Assembly (NCBI GenBank): GCA_965603205.1
Contig: CBFDCC010000002.1
Coordinates: 186,001 to 250,000, forward strand
Length of the DNA: 64,000 nt
From: Temperatibacter sp965603205
Lineage (GTDB): Bacteria > Pseudomonadota > Alphaproteobacteria > Sphingomonadales > Kordiimonadaceae
Reading direction: 5' to 3'
Part shown: positions 63,185-64,000 of the stretch, piece by piece
Layout: each line of letters opens with the position of its first letter
Numbering within the stretch: the stretch's first letter is position 1
Notes under the pieces: model-generated
The model's database searches: none
Told to the model about the DNA's origin: nothing
Seen by the model: only the letters and a program-made list of their open reading frames with translations
Program-made: the position numbers and the translations under genes

Positions 63185-63209
63185 TGTAAGCGTTTTCATT
63201 TATGAAAAC
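63185..63209. promoter_or_regulatory. LacI-family operator (overlapping palindromes)
   Basis: TGTAAGCGTTTTCA at 63185-63198 fits the LacI/CcpA-type consensus TGWNANCGNTNWCA. It overlaps the perfect palindrome GTTTTCAT-TT-ATGAAAAC at 63192-63209. The site is about 30 bp before the LacI-type gene, so autoregulation is likely. Confidence 0.6.
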
Positions 63210-63237
63210 ATACCAAAATGATCAGGAAAGTATCTTA

Positions 63238-64000
63238 ATGTCTTCGATTTCAATCACACAAGTTGCCAAGCTTGCAGGCGTGTCCATTGCTACAGTATCA
63301 CGCTGTATAAACACACCTGATAAAGTACGGGAGGCAACCCGAGATAAAATTCAAAAAGCCATCCAAGAAACAGGATATTCCATGAACACTCTGGCTCAAA
63401 ACTTTAGACGCGGCAAAACTAATATGATCATGGTGGTGCTACCCACTATCGGTGATCCATTTCTTGCCGAAGTCATGAAGGGGCTAACCCAAACAGCCAA
63501 AGACAAGGGGTATTCCTTGATCATCAACGAGAGCCAATTCAACAGCATGTCAGCAGGTGAAATTGGTGCAATGATGATGTCACGCCAAGTTGACGGCATT
63601 ATATTACTGGCCTCTATGTCCCCTTTTGGTAATGAGGTTATCTCTAGCCAAACAGATAGGCGCTTACCTATCGTTATTGGATGCGAAGCCATCACCAAGT
63701 CACTAGAGGAACTGCCATCAGTTCATATTGACAATATTGCAGCCGCGCGTGAAGCAACAGACTATTTAATTTCGCAGGGCCATAGAAATATAGCTTTCAT
63801 GGCTGGGGAGGAAACATCCCTACTGACCAAAGACCGCGAAAATGGATACCGTGAGGCAATGTTAAATGCACGTATAGCCATTGAAGATGATTGGATTATC
63901 AGCGGTGATCTGACAATTGCTGGGGCGCGTTCAGCTACAAAGGAATTGCTGTCAAATGATACACGTCCATCTGCTATATTCTGCGCAAATGACGAAATGG
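63238..64000 (+). CDS. LacI-family transcriptional regulator (cut by window end)
   Basis: The first 254 codons of a LacI/GalR regulator. The N-terminal helix-turn-helix is ITQVAKLAGVSIATVSRCIN, and hinge sequence follows. The periplasmic-binding-protein-like effector domain starts near residue 60 (MIMVVLPTIGDPFLAEVMKGL) with later blocks such as SQGHRNIAFMAG and FCANDEM at the edge. The start at 63238 follows a weak AGGAAAG. The reading frame is open to the last base of the window, so the stop codon lies outside. A LacI-type operator precedes it. The ligand is probably a sugar, by family. Confidence 0.92.
   Translation, partial: MSSISITQVAKLAGVSIATVSRCINTPDKVREATRDKIQKAIQETGYSMNTLAQNFRRGKTNMIMVVLPTIGDPFLAEVMKGLTQTAKDKGYSLIINESQFNSMSAGEIGAMMMSRQVDGIILLASMSPFGNEVISSQTDRRLPIVIGCEAITKSLEELPSVHIDNIAAAREATDYLISQGHRNIAFMAGEETSLLTKDRENGYREAMLNARIAIEDDWIISGDLTIAGARSATKELLSNDTRPSAIFCANDEM

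Noticed and set aside
1..64000. tRNA, rRNA and CRISPR
   Set aside because: I looked on both strands and saw no cloverleaf, rRNA or regular spaced repeat array.

Overview
The window looks like the chromosome of a motile, Gram-negative alphaproteobacterium. It is AT-leaning (roughly low-to-mid 40s % GC by eye). The evidence is the DUF3035 lipoprotein, the alphaproteobacterial LexA box (GTTC-N7-GTTC), CheZ and flagellin genes, a degenerate EAL protein resembling Caulobacter TipF, and a large TonB-dependent receptor with a TonB-ExbB-ExbD module. A marine lineage such as Kordiimonadales or Emcibacterales is my inference. No rRNA, tRNA or CRISPR array was seen.

0-8.5 kb (minus strand): ileS-lspA-lipoprotein operon, a two-subunit Na+/solute symporter with a small membrane protein, a degenerate receiver protein and ribF. 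8.8-16.9 kb: cheY-cheZ, a HAD hydrolase, the TipF-like EAL protein and several small proteins of unknown role. 17-18.8 kb: a fused pabB-pabC. 18.8-19.8 kb: a 0.9 kb non-coding stretch with perfect palindromes. 19.8-25.3 kb: a seven-gene energy-transduction operon (DUF3450, long ExbB, ExbB, two ExbD, TonB, TPR). 25.4-27.9 kb: dispersed repeats, a LexA-box-preceded Y-family polymerase with a four-cysteine partner, and an orphan tonB. 28-37 kb: pyruvate carboxylase, a type I secretion ABC/HlyD pair and a penicillin-acylase-like lipoprotein. 37-44 kb: flagellin, a degenerate REP-associated transposase, kbl-tdh, an Atm1-type ABC exporter and a TerB-like protein.

44.6-57.6 kb is the most interesting part. 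It holds a TonB-dependent receptor, an N-carbamoylsarcosine-amidase-like hydrolase, a PuuE-like deacetylase-fold protein, an EamA transporter, a GntR/FCD regulator, a type III CoA-transferase, an HMG-CoA-lyase-like enzyme and the two subunits of a hydantoinase/oxoprolinase. Five copies of a palindrome centred on TGTATACA lie in the intergenic regions of this cluster; I saw none elsewhere. This makes it a probable single regulon for taking up and degrading an unidentified cyclic ureide, imide or amide through CoA thioesters.

58.8-63.1 kb: a response regulator (HD-GYP) and an MHYT-domain histidine kinase lie between 31-bp IS6-type inverted repeats (30/31 identical), with only a C-terminal fragment of the transposase left. 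The window ends inside a LacI-family regulator preceded by a LacI-type operator.
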